DNA of 36,726 bases from Chrysochromulina tobinii (lineage: Eukaryota > Haptophyta > Prymnesiales > Chrysochromulinaceae). Below, one piece after another: positions 35,287-36,726 of this stretch (positions are counted from its first letter, which is position 1; each line of letters opens with the position of its first letter). The notes beneath the pieces were generated by a model. That model searched no databases, was not told the origin of the DNA, and saw only the letters and a list, made by a program, of their open reading frames with translations. The position numbers and the translations under genes are program-made. The DNA lies in contig JWZX01002242.1 in assembly GCA_001275005.1 (NCBI GenBank), positions 1-36,726 of the forward strand, read 5' to 3'.

Positions 35287-35754
35287 GCGCTCCCTCCGCG
35301 GCTCGCGTAGTGCGTAGACTGACGACGCGACCTTGCGGCTTTAGGTTTGAAGATAGATTAGTCAGAGAACGCGTCAAGTCCCGGCTTGGCTTTTTGACGC
35401 GACGTGCTTGTTGTCTCCATTCCGGTCGAACCGGAACGTCACCTCCGCTCCATCCGCTCCGAATTGGAATTCGGAAATTCGCCACGAAACGGCCCCGACC
35501 GGACCGGCCCGCGACCCGCGGCCGGGCGGGGTCGCGGTCGGGTGCGGTGCACGCGACGCGCGCGGGCGGCCGGCCGGGGCGGGTGGAACGCTCGCCGGAC
35601 GCTGCGTCCGGTGTGCGATCGCAGAGACCCGCACCACGGAATAAAAGTACCGGGCTCGTCCTCGAGTCACATGTAACGGCACCACTCAGACACGCTCAAC
35701 GGGAGACCGCGACCCAGGGGTCCGCACAAACGCTCAGTACGACGACTTCTGGGC
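35287..35754. other. Convergent intergenic region
   Basis: Lies between the armadillo-like gene (+) and gamma-carbonic anhydrase (-). It includes a very GC-rich stretch at 35490-35585 with CCGGCC/GGCCGG inverted runs. No gene is recognised. Confidence 0.4.
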
Positions 35755-36459
35755 TTATGCGTTGCGATAGTTGGCGGCGAGCCGTGCGTACTTCTCGGCA
35801 AGCTTGCGGTGTACCGCCTCCTTCTCGGGCGAGAGGGTCTTGACGACCTTTCCAGGCATGCCGAGCACCAGCGAGAGCGGCGGGATCACCGAGCCCGACG
35901 GCACGATCGCGCCGGCCCCAATGATCGAGCCCCTGCCAACGACGGCGCCATCTAGGATGGTGGCCTGCATGCCGATCAGCACATGGTCCTCGAGCGTGCA
36001 GCCATGCAGCACCGCGCGGTGGCCGACAACGACGTACTCGCCGATGACGGTGGGGTCGTTGTCGCCCAAATGGATCACGCTTCCGTCCTGGATGTTGCTG
36101 TACGACCCCACCTCAATGTAGTTCAGGTCGCCGCGCAGCACGGCACCGTACCACACGGATGCGCCCTGCCCGATGCGCACGTCCCCGACGACAACGGCGC
36201 CTGCACAGATGAGTGCATCCGAGGCAATGCGCGGCACGCGGTCCAGGTATCGGCCAATGATCGCGTCAGGATGTCGCGTGCGCAGCTCGTCCAGTGTAAG
36301 GTTCAGCTCGGCGAGGTCGGATGGCCGGCTGTGCACAAGCGGCACAGTCTGCTCTCCGACCACCATCGTCTTCACGGGCTTACGAACTGGCGCCGCGGAG
36401 CATATCGGGCGAAGGTAGCGACCGCTCGTGATCCGCGGTACCAGAGAGCGCCACAGCAT
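35755..36459 (-). CDS. Gamma-type carbonic anhydrase, mitochondrial
   Basis: Predicted 234 aa. The first 30 residues (MLWRSLVPRITSGRYLRPICSAAPVRKPV) are basic and free of acidic residues, as in a mitochondrial presequence. The body is a left-handed beta helix of hexapeptide repeats (VVVGDVRIGQGASVWYGAVL, then NIQDGSVIHLG and YVVVGHRAVLHG). The three zinc-binding His residues of the family are present at 130, 147 and 152 (VIHLG, GHRAVLHG). A C-terminal helix follows (SPEKEAVHRKLAEKYARLA). In plants and many algae, gamma-carbonic anhydrases are subunits of mitochondrial complex I (family knowledge). With all His ligands kept, this copy could also be an active enzyme. Single exon. The start is ATG 36459. 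Confidence 0.93.
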   Translation of the reverse strand: MLWRSLVPRITSGRYLRPICSAAPVRKPVKTMVVGEQTVPLVHSRPSDLAELNLTLDELRTRHPDAIIGRYLDRVPRIASDALICAGAVVVGDVRIGQGASVWYGAVLRGDLNYIEVGSYSNIQDGSVIHLGDNDPTVIGEYVVVGHRAVLHGCTLEDHVLIGMQATILDGAVVGRGSIIGAGAIVPSGSVIPPLSLVLGMPGKVVKTLSPEKEAVHRKLAEKYARLAANYRNA

Positions 36460-36636
36460 AATCGGAGCCCTCGGTGATCAAACCACCCGACTCGCCAGGC
36501 GCCAAGAGGACGGAGCGCCCCAGGTTCCCCAGGTAGCGCGAGCACTGGTTGCTTGCTCACTCGAAGCCACAGATGTCGATTCTTTTCGGGGGAGGCGACA
36601 ATTCGGCGACAATTCGGTGCCGGTAGAATCCCACAC

Positions 36637-36666
36637 TGGCGCCGGAGTCCGCGGACTCCGGCGCCA
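36637..36666. repeat. 30-bp perfect palindrome
   Basis: Bases 36637-36666 read the same on both strands, centred on GGAGTCCGCGGACTCC. The site lies about 180 bp upstream of the gamma-carbonic anhydrase start and could form a hairpin or cruciform or bind a dimeric protein. No gene is called between 36460 and the window end. Confidence 0.85.
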
Positions 36667-36726
36667 TTGGCCAGTACTGGCTGAGCTCTCGGCTGCCGAC
36701 GCGGCCATCCCACCTGCGCGAACATG

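Overview
This window looks like nuclear DNA of a GC-rich, gene-dense single-celled eukaryote, most likely an alga with flagella. A haptophyte is my best guess (inference, about 50% sure). Most genes are long, uninterrupted frames with strong third-position GC. Three genes carry short GT-AG introns (83, 84, 134 and 174 nt). Several products are eukaryote-specific: a Gemin6-like SMN-complex protein, sideroflexin, an ALY/REF- or CHTOP-like mRNA export adaptor, a sperm-tail PG-rich repeat protein, a PARP-type zinc finger and a mitochondrial gamma-carbonic anhydrase. There are no operons, rRNA genes or callable tRNA genes.

Layout, left to right. 1-621 holds no gene I can support. A CBS-domain protein (-) and a secreted C69-type dipeptidase (+) diverge from a gap of about 180 bp. 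Two unrecognised + genes follow. Then a 4.7-kb - gene encodes a signal peptide, a large ectodomain, one membrane segment and a cytosolic RRM, and it diverges from sideroflexin (+). Next come the three-exon RRM export adaptor (-) and the two-exon PG-rich repeat protein (-), which diverges from a four-EF-hand/IQ protein (+). A 360-bp MITE with TTAA target duplications sits beside a gene of lower GC. After it come a PARP-zinc-finger protein (-) and a pepsin-like protease (-), which diverges from Gemin6 (+). The right third holds a 5-kb CHAT/GBP-like gene (-), a heptamer minisatellite, an unrecognised - gene, an armadillo-like + gene with a broken frame, and gamma-carbonic anhydrase (-).

The most unusual locus is 26954-32214. 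Removing an 84-nt intron joins two - strand frames into one protein. It has a Cys/His-rich N-terminus, a low-complexity and coiled-coil middle, a CHAT (caspase-like) protease domain with His and Cys both present, one membrane helix, and a guanylate-binding-protein-like domain whose P-loop lysine and DxxG glycine are missing. The intron lies between the catalytic His and Cys and begins with an 18-nt copy of the start of the next exon. The architecture suggests a membrane-anchored protease sensor or cell-death factor, which is inference. The other candidate for a new architecture is the membrane-anchored RRM protein.
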